From: Hyphomicrobiales bacterium
Lineage (GTDB): Bacteria > Pseudomonadota > Alphaproteobacteria > Rhizobiales > Beijerinckiaceae
DNA: 64,000 nt
Assembly: GCA_930633495.1 (NCBI GenBank)
Contig: CAKNFJ010000002.1
Span: forward strand, 62,001-126,000
Reading direction: 5' to 3'
In this document: one piece after another, positions 14,586-22,738 of the stretch
Layout: each line of letters begins with the position of its first letter
Position numbering within the stretch: position 1 is the first letter of the stretch
Program-made: the position numbers and the translations under genes
Notes under the pieces: generated by a model
Database searches by the model: none
Told to the model about the DNA's origin: nothing
What the model saw: only the letters and a program-made list of their open reading frames with translations

Positions 14586-15395
14586 TCAGGCCGGGGAGAA
14601 CGCCGGCGCCAGTTTCGTCTCGACCACAAGGCTCGGAATAAAGCCCGTCGTCTCCTCGATATGGCCTCGAGGGTTGGTAACGACCCTCGTCGACCCGATC
14701 GTGTAATCCTGGGCCTTGTGGATGTGTCCGTGGAGCCAGAGATCCGGCGCGGTCTGTTCGATCAGCCCTGTAAGGTCCGAGGCGTAGCAATAGCCGTGCG
14801 AATCCATCCGGTCCGAAAGGGAGTTCGGATGCGGTGCGTGGTGCGTCACGACGACGGTCTCGCCCGCCCATGGCTTAGCCAGTTCATCCGCGAGATAGCG
14901 CCGCGTCGCCCTATGCATCTCCAGTGTGTCGGTTGGCCGAAGCTTCTTTCCGCCCTCCGACTTCCGGCGGATGCGCTTGTAGTCCCTCATGACCCGCCCA
15001 GCCTGGCGCACGGCGTCGGTGAGCGACCAAGTGTCCAGCCGAAGATCGGTCCAGAGCGTTCCGCCGATGAAACGCGTGTCGCCGATCTCGACAGAGCTGT
15101 CGAGCAGCAGGTCGATACCGAGCTTGTCCGCGAGCTCCCTGCCGCGATCGAGCTGATCCCAGAGCGTGTAGCGCTCCTCGCCACGGTCCCAGTAGAAGTC
15201 GTGATTGCCCGGCGTATAGACCACGCGCGTGCCCGGGAAACGCTCGTGCAGCCAGTGCAGCGACCTGGTCAGGGGAGTGTGGATGTCGCCGGGAGCAACG
15301 ATGACATCGAAGCCGTTCGCCGGCGCCTCGGGGAGCGGATCCCAAGGTTGATCGTCGTGCTCCTGGTGGAGATCGGAGAAGAGCCAGATGCGCAT
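14586..15395 (-). CDS. Calcineurin-like metallophosphoesterase (1 of 3)
   Basis: 269 residues with all family metal motifs: SDLHQEH at the N-terminus, APGDIH, GNHDFYW, THHAPHP and LHGHIHKAQDY. The fold uses two metals to hydrolyse phosphoesters; the substrate cannot be predicted. Start MRIWLFSDLH at 15395. Two other members of this family occur in the window (17166-17897, 46683-47495) and share the same motif order. Confidence 0.88.
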   Translation of the reverse strand: MRIWLFSDLHQEHDDQPWDPLPEAPANGFDVIVAPGDIHTPLTRSLHWLHERFPGTRVVYTPGNHDFYWDRGEERYTLWDQLDRGRELADKLGIDLLLDSSVEIGDTRFIGGTLWTDLRLDTWSLTDAVRQAGRVMRDYKRIRRKSEGGKKLRPTDTLEMHRATRRYLADELAKPWAGETVVVTHHAPHPNSLSDRMDSHGYCYASDLTGLIEQTAPDLWLHGHIHKAQDYTIGSTRVVTNPRGHIEETTGFIPSLVVETKLAPAFSPA

Positions 15396-15442
15396 TGGAA
15401 GCCCTGCGGGGCGAGAGGACGTGGTGGAGGCGAGTGCCGGCG

Positions 15443-15529
15443 TCAGACCAGCGTTACGCGTTCGGCGCGCTTCAGCATCCGGGCTTTCGCCCGGCCGCTC
15501 TCGGCGCCAATGATCCACAGTTTCGTCAT
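15443..15529 (-). CDS. Possible 28-aa peptide
   Basis: A short frame starting MTKLWIIGAESG, basic at the end. It lies between two minus-strand genes and begins next to the CATTCCTTG octamer. Too short to be sure that it is translated. Confidence 0.3.
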   Translation of the reverse strand: MTKLWIIGAESGRAKARMLKRAERVTLV

Positions 15530-15560
15530 CCCTTGAAAATCGGGTAGGTTGCCGCAGGTG

Positions 15561-15788
15561 TCAAGGAATGGGTGCGCGATCCGGTCCAGAGGAACCGATT
15601 GCGAGCTGGCGCGCCGCTTCTTCAATACAGCCCGCCGTCGCCGCCAGTCCGATAGAGCGGAATACTGAGGCTGCCAGGAGCATAACGCGATCATCGCGTT
15701 CGAGGACCGCCTGTTTCGCCAGCGCTTCCGCAATGGTGTTCCAGTCATCCCACCTCTGCAGGATCTTTATCTTGGGCTCGTCGATCAT
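15561..15788 (-). CDS. Small hypothetical protein, 75 aa
   Basis: Starts MIDEPKIKILQRWDDWNTIAEALAK; Ala-rich, predicted helical and soluble. Divergent from the Pth2 gene, with 76 bases between them holding both promoters. It heads a minus-strand group that includes the 14586-15395 phosphoesterase. No family recognised. Confidence 0.6.
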   Translation of the reverse strand: MIDEPKIKILQRWDDWNTIAEALAKQAVLERDDRVMLLAASVFRSIGLAATAGCIEEAARQLAIGSSGPDRAPIP

Positions 15789-15864
15789 GGTGGCGTCTCC
15801 GCTATCAATCGACTATGGCCAGGCAAGAGCTGCAATGTGCGGGTAGAGAGCGAAATTCGATCAG

Positions 15865-16281
15865 ATGAGTGATCCTGTCGAACCGAAGGCGCGCGAGCTC
15901 AAGATGTGGCTCGCCGTGCGGACCGATCTCCCGGTGTCAGTCGGCAAGCTGCTCGGTCAGGCAATGCATGCGGCGGGCTGGCTGCACTTGCGCGTGGCCT
16001 CTGAGAAGCCCGCCCTGCTGCAGGAGTACCTGGAGGATGCGACGCCCAAGATCGTCGTCGCTGTGGCCTCTGAGGAGGCTCTGGAGCGGGTTGAGCGAGA
16101 AGCGGCAGTCGCCGGTATCCCTCATCAGTCCGTGCGCGACGCCGGCCGCTCGGAGATCGAGCCCGGCACGAAGACGGTATGCCTGTTCGGACCGGCTTAC
16201 CGAGACGAGCTGCCGAGCTATCTTAGTCGCCTGCGCACGCTTTCCAACGACAAGTTCACCGCTGGGATCGCCGCGGTCTGA
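15865..16281 (+). CDS. Peptidyl-tRNA hydrolase, Pth2 family
   Basis: 138 residues matching the archaeal/eukaryal-type Pth2 fold, which frees tRNA from prematurely released peptidyl-tRNA. Family landmarks: VRTDLPVSVGKLLGQAMHAA at 18-37 (QAxH) and DAGRSEIEPGTKTVCLFGP at 92-110. Length is close to that of the isolated Pth2 domain. Pth2 is unusual in bacteria, whose housekeeping enzyme is the unrelated Pth1. Here it fits the RNA-maintenance content of the element. It is monocistronic and divergent from 15561-15788. Confidence 0.9.
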   Translation: MSDPVEPKARELKMWLAVRTDLPVSVGKLLGQAMHAAGWLHLRVASEKPALLQEYLEDATPKIVVAVASEEALERVEREAAVAGIPHQSVRDAGRSEIEPGTKTVCLFGPAYRDELPSYLSRLRTLSNDKFTAGIAAV

Positions 16282-16373
16282 CGAGGCTTCGCCGTCCGCC
16301 CAGGCAGGCCGTTCGACGGGCGAATGCAGGCCTCTTCCGTTTCTATGTGGCGCGATCGAGTTCTCTGGTTCTG

Positions 16374-16727
16374 TCAGGAGCTCCTCATGCGCGGGGACGA
16401 ATCCATCAAACGCGCCTTCACCAACGTCTCCTCCCAGACCCGATCGAACGAGACGTTGCTGTCGTATCCGGCCGCTTCCTTGGCGCCGAGGAGCCAGGCG
16501 TTCGCTCGACGTTCGCGCTCTTCCATAGCGGCCTTCTCGCGCTCGCTGGCGCCGGCGCGCCGGTCCGCCTGATCACGCTCGCCGGCGAGCGCCAGAATGG
16601 TGTCGACTGCCCTACTGACGAGACCAGCAGGCATTTTTACCGACGCGGCTTCGAGCTCGCTGAGCAGCGCGCGCAGATCGGTCTCTCCCGTTGGGATTTT
16701 AGCTTTCGGAGCGGGGTCGATGGTCAC
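16374..16727 (-). CDS. Coiled-coil-like hypothetical protein, 117 aa
   Basis: GTG at 16727 overlaps the TGA of the upstream gene (GTGA), so it is translationally coupled to 16724-17086. The central part (ALAGERDQADRRAGASEREK) is highly charged and helical, probably a coiled coil. Similar charged helical proteins are common in phages and plasmids; family not recognised. Confidence 0.65.
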   Translation of the reverse strand: MTIDPAPKAKIPTGETDLRALLSELEAASVKMPAGLVSRAVDTILALAGERDQADRRAGASEREKAAMEERERRANAWLLGAKEAAGYDSNVSFDRVWEETLVKARLMDSSPRMRSS

Positions 16728-17086
16728 GTCGGGGCGCTCGGTGAGCAATGGGTTAGGATATGCTCGGCGAGGAGTGTCTTCTGATGGCCTGAACCCCAGA
16801 GCGCCGCGAATTTCTTGCCGTTTGCGTCCACCAGATAGGCGTGGAACTGCCCGTTGGCATCGGAGGTCTTGCTGGTTTCCAGAGACCAAGGAAACTGCGG
16901 CAGCTCGGCCGGCTTGGGTTCCTCGAACGGCTTTCCCGTTTCCTCGATCCACACCCGCTTCCAGAGCGAGTGGTCGACGGGGTGCTTTTCAGCGGCCTCC
17001 TTGGATGGGAAGCCGCCTCTCAAGGTCCGGACAGCACCGGAATGAAGCTCAGCCTTGACCGCATGCTCGTAGACCACGTCCGGCAT
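16724..17086 (-). CDS. Hypothetical protein, 120 aa
   Basis: The ATG at 17086 follows GGAGGGA. Begins MPDVVYEHAVKAELHSG; the middle has KRVWIEETGKPFEE. It overlaps the following gene by four bases. ATTCCTTG lies 18 bases upstream of the start on the coding strand. Soluble; no recognised motif. Confidence 0.68.
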   Translation of the reverse strand: MPDVVYEHAVKAELHSGAVRTLRGGFPSKEAAEKHPVDHSLWKRVWIEETGKPFEEPKPAELPQFPWSLETSKTSDANGQFHAYLVDANGKKFAALWGSGHQKTLLAEHILTHCSPSAPT

Positions 17087-17165
17087 CGTCCAGTCCCTCC
17101 ATGGGCAAGGAATCATCTGCCGGATCCCGAAGCCCCGCAACACATATCCTTGGGTTGCGGGGCTT

Positions 17166-17897
17166 TCAGATTTCGACGACCAGACCCGGTGCGAAATCTA
17201 GCACGATCGAGAAGCCACCGCGGGCGTTACCGACAATCCTGGTATCGCCATGACGGCTCTCGATACGGCGGTGGATGTGCCCGTGCACCCAGAGCCTGGC
17301 ATTTGGCAGCGCCGATAGCGCTGCCATCGTCGGCGGATAGTGCGTGACCACCACATCAGCGTGCCGCGACCGCAGCGTTGCGACCGCAGCCTCGTGCCGC
17401 TGCTGGATCGTCCGGTTCTTCGCGCGTCGATCCATGATGCCTGGACCGTCGACGAAGATGGGTTCTTCGTAGGGTAAAGAGGGGTGCCTCCCGCCGAACC
17501 AGGCGGGCTGCTCTCCGGACATGATCTTCGTGAGGTCAGGAGCGGCGTCGACCTCCTGGGCACATACGGGATGCCAGAAAGTGCCCCCACCAATCGTGAT
17601 CCCCGCGAGCTCGGCAAAGCTGTCATCGAGGAAGTTGACACCATGGCGCTGCCCAGCCTCCCTCCCCGCCTCAGAGATCGCCTGGAGCGACTCGCCCCAG
17701 CACTCGTGGTTTCCGGCCACGAAAACGGCCTCCATGCCGCCCCTGATGCTGTCGACGAAGGCGATCGCATCAGAGACGCTTTCCTCTTGCACGTCGCCGG
17801 CGACAATCAGGATGTCGGCATCGGGCCGGGCCGGCAGAAATCCTCGGTTCTCCGGGACTTCGCGATGCAGGTCAGAGAGGATCCAGAGGCGAGGCAT
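17166..17897 (-). CDS. Calcineurin-like metallophosphoesterase (2 of 3)
   Basis: 243 residues with SDLHREV, VAGDVQ, AGNHECWG, VTHYPP and VHGHIHRR, the full set of metal ligands for this family. It is the third gene of the mucR operon: its start overlaps the end of 17872-18399 by 26 bases. It is shorter and more diverged than the copies at 14586 and 46683. Substrate unknown. Confidence 0.87.
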   Translation of the reverse strand: MPRLWILSDLHREVPENRGFLPARPDADILIVAGDVQEESVSDAIAFVDSIRGGMEAVFVAGNHECWGESLQAISEAGREAGQRHGVNFLDDSFAELAGITIGGGTFWHPVCAQEVDAAPDLTKIMSGEQPAWFGGRHPSLPYEEPIFVDGPGIMDRRAKNRTIQQRHEAAVATLRSRHADVVVTHYPPTMAALSALPNARLWVHGHIHRRIESRHGDTRIVGNARGGFSIVLDFAPGLVVEI

Positions 17898-18399
17898 TAA
17901 CAATCTCCGTGAGGCGGGTGACAGCCAAGGAGTTCCAGATGCAGCCGCTGGCGCACTCCCAGCTGATGGCCCAGTGCAGTTCGCGCGTGCGATAGAGCTT
18001 GTCGAAATCGAGGTCAGTGATGACGACACCGTCGGCGGCGGCTGCAACTTTGTCCCAGCCTATTGAGGTGTGGGACACGCCCGCGTGGGACCATTCCGTC
18101 CGGAACCTTCGTTCAAAGTCCACGATCTCTTCAAAGTTTCTCAGCCAGATGAGTTGTGAAGCGACGACTGATACCTCGGTCGATTTGGCGAGAGAAAAAT
18201 CTGCGAGATGCGAGGAGGCGCGAACCAGTCTCAGCCAAGAATCTCCTACCGATACCCAAAAGCCCGCGGGCTTGAAGAACGGAACGTCGATTTGGGGCCG
18301 GGATCGGACGTGAGTGATGACCGTCGCGCCAAAATGATAGAGCCGCGGATGTGATGCACCCGCGGCTCCGTCTCGATCGCTCTGGATTAGCCAGTTCAC
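17872..18399 (-). CDS. Hypothetical protein in the mucR operon
   Basis: 175 residues; GTG at 18399 overlaps the MucR stop (GTGA), which decides the start. LYHFGATVITHVRS, FFKPAGFWVSVGDSW and WECASGCIWN recall phage and plasmid hypotheticals I have seen. The YHF...KPxGFWVS layout is loosely like ADP-ribosyltransferase folds, but I would not assign that function. Cotranscribed and coupled with MucR and the following phosphoesterase. Confidence 0.7.
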   Translation of the reverse strand: MNWLIQSDRDGAAGASHPRLYHFGATVITHVRSRPQIDVPFFKPAGFWVSVGDSWLRLVRASSHLADFSLAKSTEVSVVASQLIWLRNFEEIVDFERRFRTEWSHAGVSHTSIGWDKVAAAADGVVITDLDFDKLYRTRELHWAISWECASGCIWNSLAVTRLTEIVNASPLDPL

Positions 18400-18809
18400 G
18401 CCGCCTTGCGGCCCAGCGTAGCCTTGCGGCCGAGGCCCATCTTCTTGGCGAGGTTCGAGCGCGCCTCGGCATAGTTCGGGGCGACCATCGGATAGTCGGC
18501 AGGGAGGTTCCACTTGGTGCGGTACTCCTCGGGCGACATGTCGTAGGCCGAGCGCAGGTGCCGCTTCAGCGATTTGAACTTCTTGCCGTCTTCCAGGCAG
18601 GTGATGAAGTCGGCCGAGACGGACTTCTTGACCGGAACCGCCGGCTGCTGGGGCGCGACTTCCGCCACCACCTCGCCGGAATTGAGCTTGCTCAGCGCAC
18701 CGTAGGTCTCGGTAATGAGCTGGCCGATCTCGGCGCGCGGCAGGCTGTTGTGAGAAACGTAGGCGGCAACGATAGAGGCGGTCAGGTCGACCAGGTCATT
18801 CTTGTCCAT
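18396..18809 (-). CDS. MucR/Ros family transcriptional regulator
   Basis: 137 residues. The N-terminus DLVDLTASIVAAYVSHNSLP and the Ros-type zinc-finger region CLEDGKKFKSLKRHL followed by MSPEEYRTKWNLPADYPMVA are diagnostic of the family, which acts as AT-preferring DNA-binding silencers and regulators in alphaproteobacteria. The ATG at 18809 gives the family-typical start; ATGs further upstream are less likely. The Ala/Lys tail (GRKATLGRKAA) could bind DNA. It leads a three-gene coupled operon. The upstream region contains AATCCTTG at 18930. Confidence 0.92.
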   Translation of the reverse strand: MDKNDLVDLTASIVAAYVSHNSLPRAEIGQLITETYGALSKLNSGEVVAEVAPQQPAVPVKKSVSADFITCLEDGKKFKSLKRHLRSAYDMSPEEYRTKWNLPADYPMVAPNYAEARSNLAKKMGLGRKATLGRKAA

Positions 18810-19145
18810 GTCAGCAGTCCTTTTGTCAGTGAACTCTGCATCCATGGATAACGACGTCAAATTGGGATGAGAAGATGACGAGAGTTCATTTCGGTGGATG
18901 ACGCTTAGAGAAATCGTTTCGCAATCCTTGATTAACTCTCTTTCCCATCGCAGGAGCCACTGCGAATGAGGGAGCGGAAGACTGCAAAGACAATAGAGGT
19001 AACCGGTTGATCCGGAGGGCGGCGACTTGGTCCGCTGCGCATGCGTATTAGGGCATCTGAGGCGAAATCTGCATTCGTCGACGCATTGGTTTGCTTTCGC
19101 TGCCGGGTCGGGAGCTGAGCTCGACCGACCCGGCGAGGACGTTGG
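18810..19145. other. Intergenic region between mucR and the second tRNA cluster
   Basis: 336 bases without a convincing gene. It holds the mucR leader and probable promoter, including an octamer AATCCTTG, and the 3' trailer of the tRNA transcript. No T-run terminator seen. Confidence 0.5.
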
Positions 19146-19219
19146 TTGCGGAAGAGGGATTCGAACCCTCGACCTCCAGGTTATGAGCCTGGCGCGCTAC
19201 CGGACTGCGCCATTCCGCG
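19146..19219 (-). tRNA. Initiator-type tRNA-Met(CAU)
   Basis: Acceptor CGCGGAA/TTCCGCA leaves C1 opposite A72, the unpaired first position typical of bacterial initiator tRNA; A73 with encoded CCA at 19143-19145. Anticodon arm CCAGG-CTCATAA-CCTGG gives CAU. T arm GAGGG-TTCGAAT-CCCTC. It has fewer G-C pairs next to the anticodon loop than the usual three. Confidence 0.88.
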
Positions 19220-19251
19220 TCAACGTTTCGGCCGATCGGCCGGCTATTTGG

Positions 19252-19323
19252 TGGTCCAGGCAAGGCTCGAACTTGCGACCTGACCCTTATCAAGGGCCTG
19301 CTCTACCACTGAGCTACTCGACC
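19252..19323 (-). tRNA. tRNA-Ile(GAU)
   Basis: Acceptor GGTCGAG/CTGGACC with a G-G mismatch at the fifth pair, A73, encoded CCA at 19249-19251. Anticodon arm GGCCC-TTGATAA-GGGTC gives GAU. T arm GCAAG-TTCGAGC-CTTGC. Confidence 0.87.
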
Positions 19324-19336
19324 ACATGCACGATGG

Positions 19337-19409
19337 CTCCGGCTCCAGGGCTCGAACCTGGGACAACCCGATTAACAGTCGGGTACTCTACCAACTGAGC
19401 TAAGCCGAA
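19337..19409 (-). tRNA. tRNA-Asn(GUU)
   Basis: Acceptor TTCGGCT/AGCCGGA, G73, encoded CCA at 19334-19336. Anticodon arm CCCGA-CTGTTAA-TCGGG gives GUU. T arm CCAGG-TTCGAGC-CCTGG. Canonical D arm. Confidence 0.92.
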
Positions 19410-19441
19410 CCAGCGAACATGACCGACAACGAGGCAAGTGG

Positions 19442-19513
19442 TGGAGCTTCTCGGGATTGAACCGAGGACCTGAAGCTTGCAAAGCTACTGCTCTCCCGCT
19501 GAGCTAAAGCCCC
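19442..19513 (-). tRNA. tRNA-Ala(UGC)
   Basis: Acceptor GGGGCTT/AAGCTCC contains the G3-U70 wobble pair that identifies alanine tRNA; A73, encoded CCA at 19439-19441. Anticodon loop TTTGCAA gives UGC. It is the first tRNA of the transcript, about 20-25 bases after the predicted start. Confidence 0.93.
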
Positions 19514-19540
19514 ATCAGCTGCCTCGCTGTTGGTGATTGA

Positions 19541-19569
19541 TAGATAGGGCCATAGGCTGGCCACGTCAA
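19541..19569 (-). promoter_or_regulatory. Promoter of the second tRNA cluster
   Basis: On the minus strand, TTGACG (complement of 19564-19569), a 17-base spacer and TATCTA (complement of 19541-19546), with a T/A-rich stretch upstream like an UP element. It reads into Ala, Asn, Ile and Met tRNA genes as one operon. Confidence 0.75.
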
Positions 19570-19767
19570 CAGATTTTTTCATTTATTTTCAAGCACTTAA
19601 TCAGATCTCAAAGCTTCGCCGTTCGCGCCCGCTGCCGGCTCGTCGGAAGGCTCTGCTCTGAAGTCCCGCGCCCGAGGCGCCATCGTGTTTCCCATGCCGT
19701 TTCCGGCGATCTCGTCGTCTCCCATCGCCTGTCTCCGTGCGCCTGGTGGCGTTGCTCCAACGCCAAA

Positions 19768-19808
19768 AAGCCAGGGGCCCCGTCCGTTTCCGGAGGGGCC
19801 CCTGGCTT
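19768..19808 (-). terminator. Strong hairpin terminator
   Basis: 14-bp perfect stem AAGCCAGGGGCCCC with its complement around 13 bases. On the minus strand it is followed by CTTTTTGG. It probably ends minus-strand transcription from 20416. Confidence 0.78.
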
Positions 19809-20008
19809 GGCGCAATCCTTGTGAGGAATGATCGCTCTCTAGCCGCCTCCAGACACGACGAAGCGCGCCGCGTTAATCGCGGCGGCTGCGTTCATGGTCA
19901 TGGCGGCGTTTGCGCGCATGATGCGGGCGGCACTCCCAGAGAGGATCAGCGAGAGGAATATGCAGCCGTTCGTTGAATGGATCAAGCAGGCGTGCAGCCT
20001 GGGTCGTC
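19809..20008. other. Trailer between the 20009 gene and the terminator
   Basis: Minus-strand trailer with a possible ~48-codon Ala-rich frame (TTG at 19985, stop at 19839) that I do not trust. AATCCTTG occurs at 19813. Nothing else recognised here or between the tRNA promoter and the terminator. Confidence 0.4.
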
Positions 20009-20416
20009 TCAGCGCTTCATCGGCACAGGATTGAAATGCCGCCGGGATCCCGGTGTGCGCCAAAAGGCTCGGCATTGAGCTCGCCACGCTAGCGCCTCTG
20101 GATCGCTCGTCGGCGACAGCAGACGCAGGATGCGCACAGGCGCAAATGCTGCGTACGGCCCTTCGATATCGTGGAATTCCTTGAGGTAGAGCGTCTCTGT
20201 GTCTTCGTGGTGGTGCATATGTTTCAGAAGGCACGTGACGCCGCACACTTCCCCGTCTCTCTCCCTGACGGCCGCAAATGCGTACGCCTCTATCTCACCG
20301 TCGCCCTCGTAGACCTGAAGGTCTAGAACCTGCGACCCACCTTCCTCTAGCTCCCTTTTGATAGATTCTTTGAATGAGCCTTCGATTTTGATGTCGTTCC
20401 AGCCGGGTTTTGCCAT
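20009..20416 (-). CDS. Hypothetical protein, DUF6927-like
   Basis: 135 residues starting MAKPGWNDIKIEGSF after a GAGG site. The segment with ETLYLKEFHDIEGPYA, then LLSPTSDPEALAWRAQCRAFW, resembles a domain common in plasmid and phage hypotheticals (I recall DUF6927; tentative). It reads through to the 19768-19808 terminator and lies 38 bases downstream of 20455-21507, so it is probably the last gene of that run. Confidence 0.75.
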   Translation of the reverse strand: MAKPGWNDIKIEGSFKESIKRELEEGGSQVLDLQVYEGDGEIEAYAFAAVRERDGEVCGVTCLLKHMHHHEDTETLYLKEFHDIEGPYAAFAPVRILRLLSPTSDPEALAWRAQCRAFWRTPGSRRHFNPVPMKR

Positions 20417-20454
20417 CTCTGCCTCTTCATAGTCGTTAAATTGAGTCCCAATCC

Positions 20455-21507
20455 CTAGATAGCCGGGGCGCTTGAACCGAGATAAGGTTCTTCGTCAGGC
20501 ATCCTCGAAGGATCGTTGCCGCAAGCGAGTGCGAACCGCGGAATCGATAGCAGGACCTTGAGCGACGCTTTGGCTTCCTCGTAGGCGGCGATCAGTCGCT
20601 GATATTCGGGTTCTGCGGTCTCAGCGTCCCAGAGCGGCTTGATGAAAGATGTCCCAATCGTCAGGATTTGCACGGCCTGGTCCGCTGCGTGCTTGAAGCG
20701 GTTTCGGATCTCGCCGAAGCGGGCGACATACTCTTCCTGGGTCGAGCGCATCTCGTTTGGCCCGATGAAGGTCTGCGCAGTCCAGGTCGGGAGGAGATCG
20801 GGGTAGCCGCCCTGTCGGAAGATGTAGCGGCTGGGGACGTCGAAATCCTGCGTGCCGATCCGGGTGAACTGCCAGCGGAAGGATCCGCTTTCGTAGGGAT
20901 CGATCGGGTCGACATTTCCCAGCAGGAGACCTTCCATGCACGGAATAGCCAAGCGCGGCGGCAGTCCAAGTTCAGCGATAGCGTCGGTCGCGGCCGACAC
21001 CATGAAATGCTGCAGCATGACCGCCTGGGCCACTTCTCGTTCAGCATCGAGATCGGCTTCGACACGCTCATGCATGCGTGCAGAGGCGTGAGCCTTCCAG
21101 GTGCTCGGAAAGCGCCGGAAGTCCACCATGGCGTATTTGCGCGTGGCATAGAGGTGCAGCGTCCAGATCGAAGCCTTGCGCTGATCATCCTTGGTCCGAG
21201 GTCCGACGAACATGCGAACGTGCTCGATCGCGTCTCCTTTCGGCCGGACGCGGGTCGCTTCGCGCTTGTGATCGAAGGAGACGATCGAGTTCACCGTCTT
21301 GTCGAACTCGGTCATCATGAGATCGGAGATCCCTTGGAGATCCCCGGTGACGAGCCTCTTCCGCCCACCGAAGCGGCGATTGCACGCGCCAGCGATCGCC
21401 TGGAGCACAGGCTCGGTCGAGCGGTAGATGCCTTCGCGCGCCTTTTCCCTCTGGCGCTGGACCCTGAGATTCAGAACCGTGGGCTCTTTGCTGACATCGA
21501 TCAGCAT
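20455..21507 (-). CDS. Paralog A of a tandem three-gene family
   Basis: 350 residues, start MLIDVSKEP at 21507 after GGAGCA. It shares layout with the next two genes: a basic N-terminal half, a region like MVDFRRFPSTWKAHASARMHER (W-AHAMARM in the others), LPPRLAIPCMEG, then TAQTFIGPNEM and a helical C-terminus. No catalytic motif is recognisable. It is the most diverged of the three and lacks the shared upstream box. Confidence 0.82.
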   Translation of the reverse strand: MLIDVSKEPTVLNLRVQRQREKAREGIYRSTEPVLQAIAGACNRRFGGRKRLVTGDLQGISDLMMTEFDKTVNSIVSFDHKREATRVRPKGDAIEHVRMFVGPRTKDDQRKASIWTLHLYATRKYAMVDFRRFPSTWKAHASARMHERVEADLDAEREVAQAVMLQHFMVSAATDAIAELGLPPRLAIPCMEGLLLGNVDPIDPYESGSFRWQFTRIGTQDFDVPSRYIFRQGGYPDLLPTWTAQTFIGPNEMRSTQEEYVARFGEIRNRFKHAADQAVQILTIGTSFIKPLWDAETAEPEYQRLIAAYEEAKASLKVLLSIPRFALACGNDPSRMPDEEPYLGSSAPAI

Positions 21508-21563
21508 GGGGATGCTCCAAGCTGGTTAGAGAGTGGCATAGGAGGCCTCACCGCAGACAGGCG

Positions 21564-22634
21564 TCAGAACGCGAGAGCGAGCTCGGCCTCGTGCACCAGT
21601 TCGTCGTGGTTTGTGGCCTCCGGCCAGGAGCGGCGCCGCGGTGCACGCTTGTCTCTTCCGCAGAAGCGCGTGCGCCGGTGCTCCCTGAAGATTTCGCGCA
21701 TGTCGGCGCTCGCAGCCCTGAATGCGTCGAGCAGATCGTCAGACATTCCGCGCAACGCCTCCTCCGGCGGCTGCATGATTGAGCCCCCGGTGATCAGCAG
21801 CTTCGCCACTTGGCGGGAGACGATCTGGTACTTCTTCTGGAAGCGCTGCAGATCCGTAAGGTAGCGGCGATAGGTGGGCCCGATCGTCTCCTCGTCGATA
21901 TAGGTTCGCCCGATCCAGCCCATCGTCGCGTCGCTGAACTGTCCGTTCCGCTTGAGGGCTTTCGGCGCGATCGCCGTTGCTTCGCAAAAATCGCGGCTGA
22001 TCATCGTCCGGCACGCGGTGACGCCCAGACTGCCTATCTCGCCGACGACGCCCCCGATCATGCCGTCCCCGCAAGGCACGGTGAACCGGGGGAGCCGGTT
22101 TTCGGACACGATGAGATCGGAAGCGACGGCGATCATGAAGCTGTGTTCGAGGAGGTTTTTCGCGATCTCGCTGCGGACATCGATCAGCTTTCCGCCGCGC
22201 TCGACGAGCCTTGCCATCGCGTGCGACGCCCAGCTGAAGGGCAACGGTGCGTTCTCGATGACCACCAGTTCGCGGCTCGCGAAGAAAGTCTGCGTCCAAA
22301 GCCATGATAGCTGCGAGCCTTGGCCCGGTGATGCGTGGGCCCGGATGCGCTCGAATGACTCCGCCCGAGGACGGAAACTCGCCGGAGAGCGTTCTATATC
22401 GCGCTCGAACAATGACGGGACGGCGATCCCGGGATAGTCGCGATAAGCCTGATCCAGGAGATCGAGCTCGGCTGTGACGAGATGGCCTGTTTTGAGAAAC
22501 GGGCGATCACAGATACCCTGGACGCGTTCCACCAACGCCGCGAGCGACGCGTTAGAGGCATCGAGCAGCTCATAGTGCTCGTCAGAAAAATGCTGCTCGG
22601 CAGCCTCGGAAAGTGGATCGCGCTTCCTTTTCAT
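21564..22634 (-). CDS. Paralog B of a tandem three-gene family
   Basis: 356 residues from ATG 22634 (MKRKRDPLSEAAEQHF). Landmarks shared with paralog C: VVIENAPLPFSWASHAMARL, LPRFTVP-GDGMIGG, TMGWIGRTYI, KLLITGGSIMQPPEE and a basic tail with RRRSW. Its DNA from 22680 to 22712 matches the same relative position upstream of paralog C, so duplication included the promoter. Function unknown; tandem retention suggests interaction with variable partners (inference). Confidence 0.82.
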   Translation of the reverse strand: MKRKRDPLSEAAEQHFSDEHYELLDASNASLAALVERVQGICDRPFLKTGHLVTAELDLLDQAYRDYPGIAVPSLFERDIERSPASFRPRAESFERIRAHASPGQGSQLSWLWTQTFFASRELVVIENAPLPFSWASHAMARLVERGGKLIDVRSEIAKNLLEHSFMIAVASDLIVSENRLPRFTVPCGDGMIGGVVGEIGSLGVTACRTMISRDFCEATAIAPKALKRNGQFSDATMGWIGRTYIDEETIGPTYRRYLTDLQRFQKKYQIVSRQVAKLLITGGSIMQPPEEALRGMSDDLLDAFRAASADMREIFREHRRTRFCGRDKRAPRRRSWPEATNHDELVHEAELALAF

Positions 22635-22679
22635 GACGGCCTCGTTGTTTCTGCCCGAACAATTGTTCAGTCCGATCAA

Positions 22680-22712
22680 GAAACAAACAACCGATCCTTG
22701 CTCATCCACCGA
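22680..22712 (-). promoter_or_regulatory. Conserved upstream box of paralog B
   Basis: Located 46-78 bases before the ATG at 22634. It aligns without gaps to 23852-23884, upstream of paralog C. Shared core on the plus strand: AACAAACAA, then CTTGC, then CCACCGA. Likely promoter/operator copied with the gene. Confidence 0.5.
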
Positions 22713-22738
22713 AAGGTCGCCGACCTCGAACTTGTACG

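Noticed and set aside
19252..19513. rRNA operon spacer (Ile-Ala tRNA pair)
   Set aside because: Ile(GAU) and Ala(UGC) recall 16S-23S spacers, but tRNA-Asn lies between them, Met follows, and no 16S/23S/5S sequence flanks them.
19839..19985. 48-codon minus-strand frame rich in Ala
   Set aside because: TTG start without ribosome site and low-complexity sequence; may be only a trailer before the terminator.
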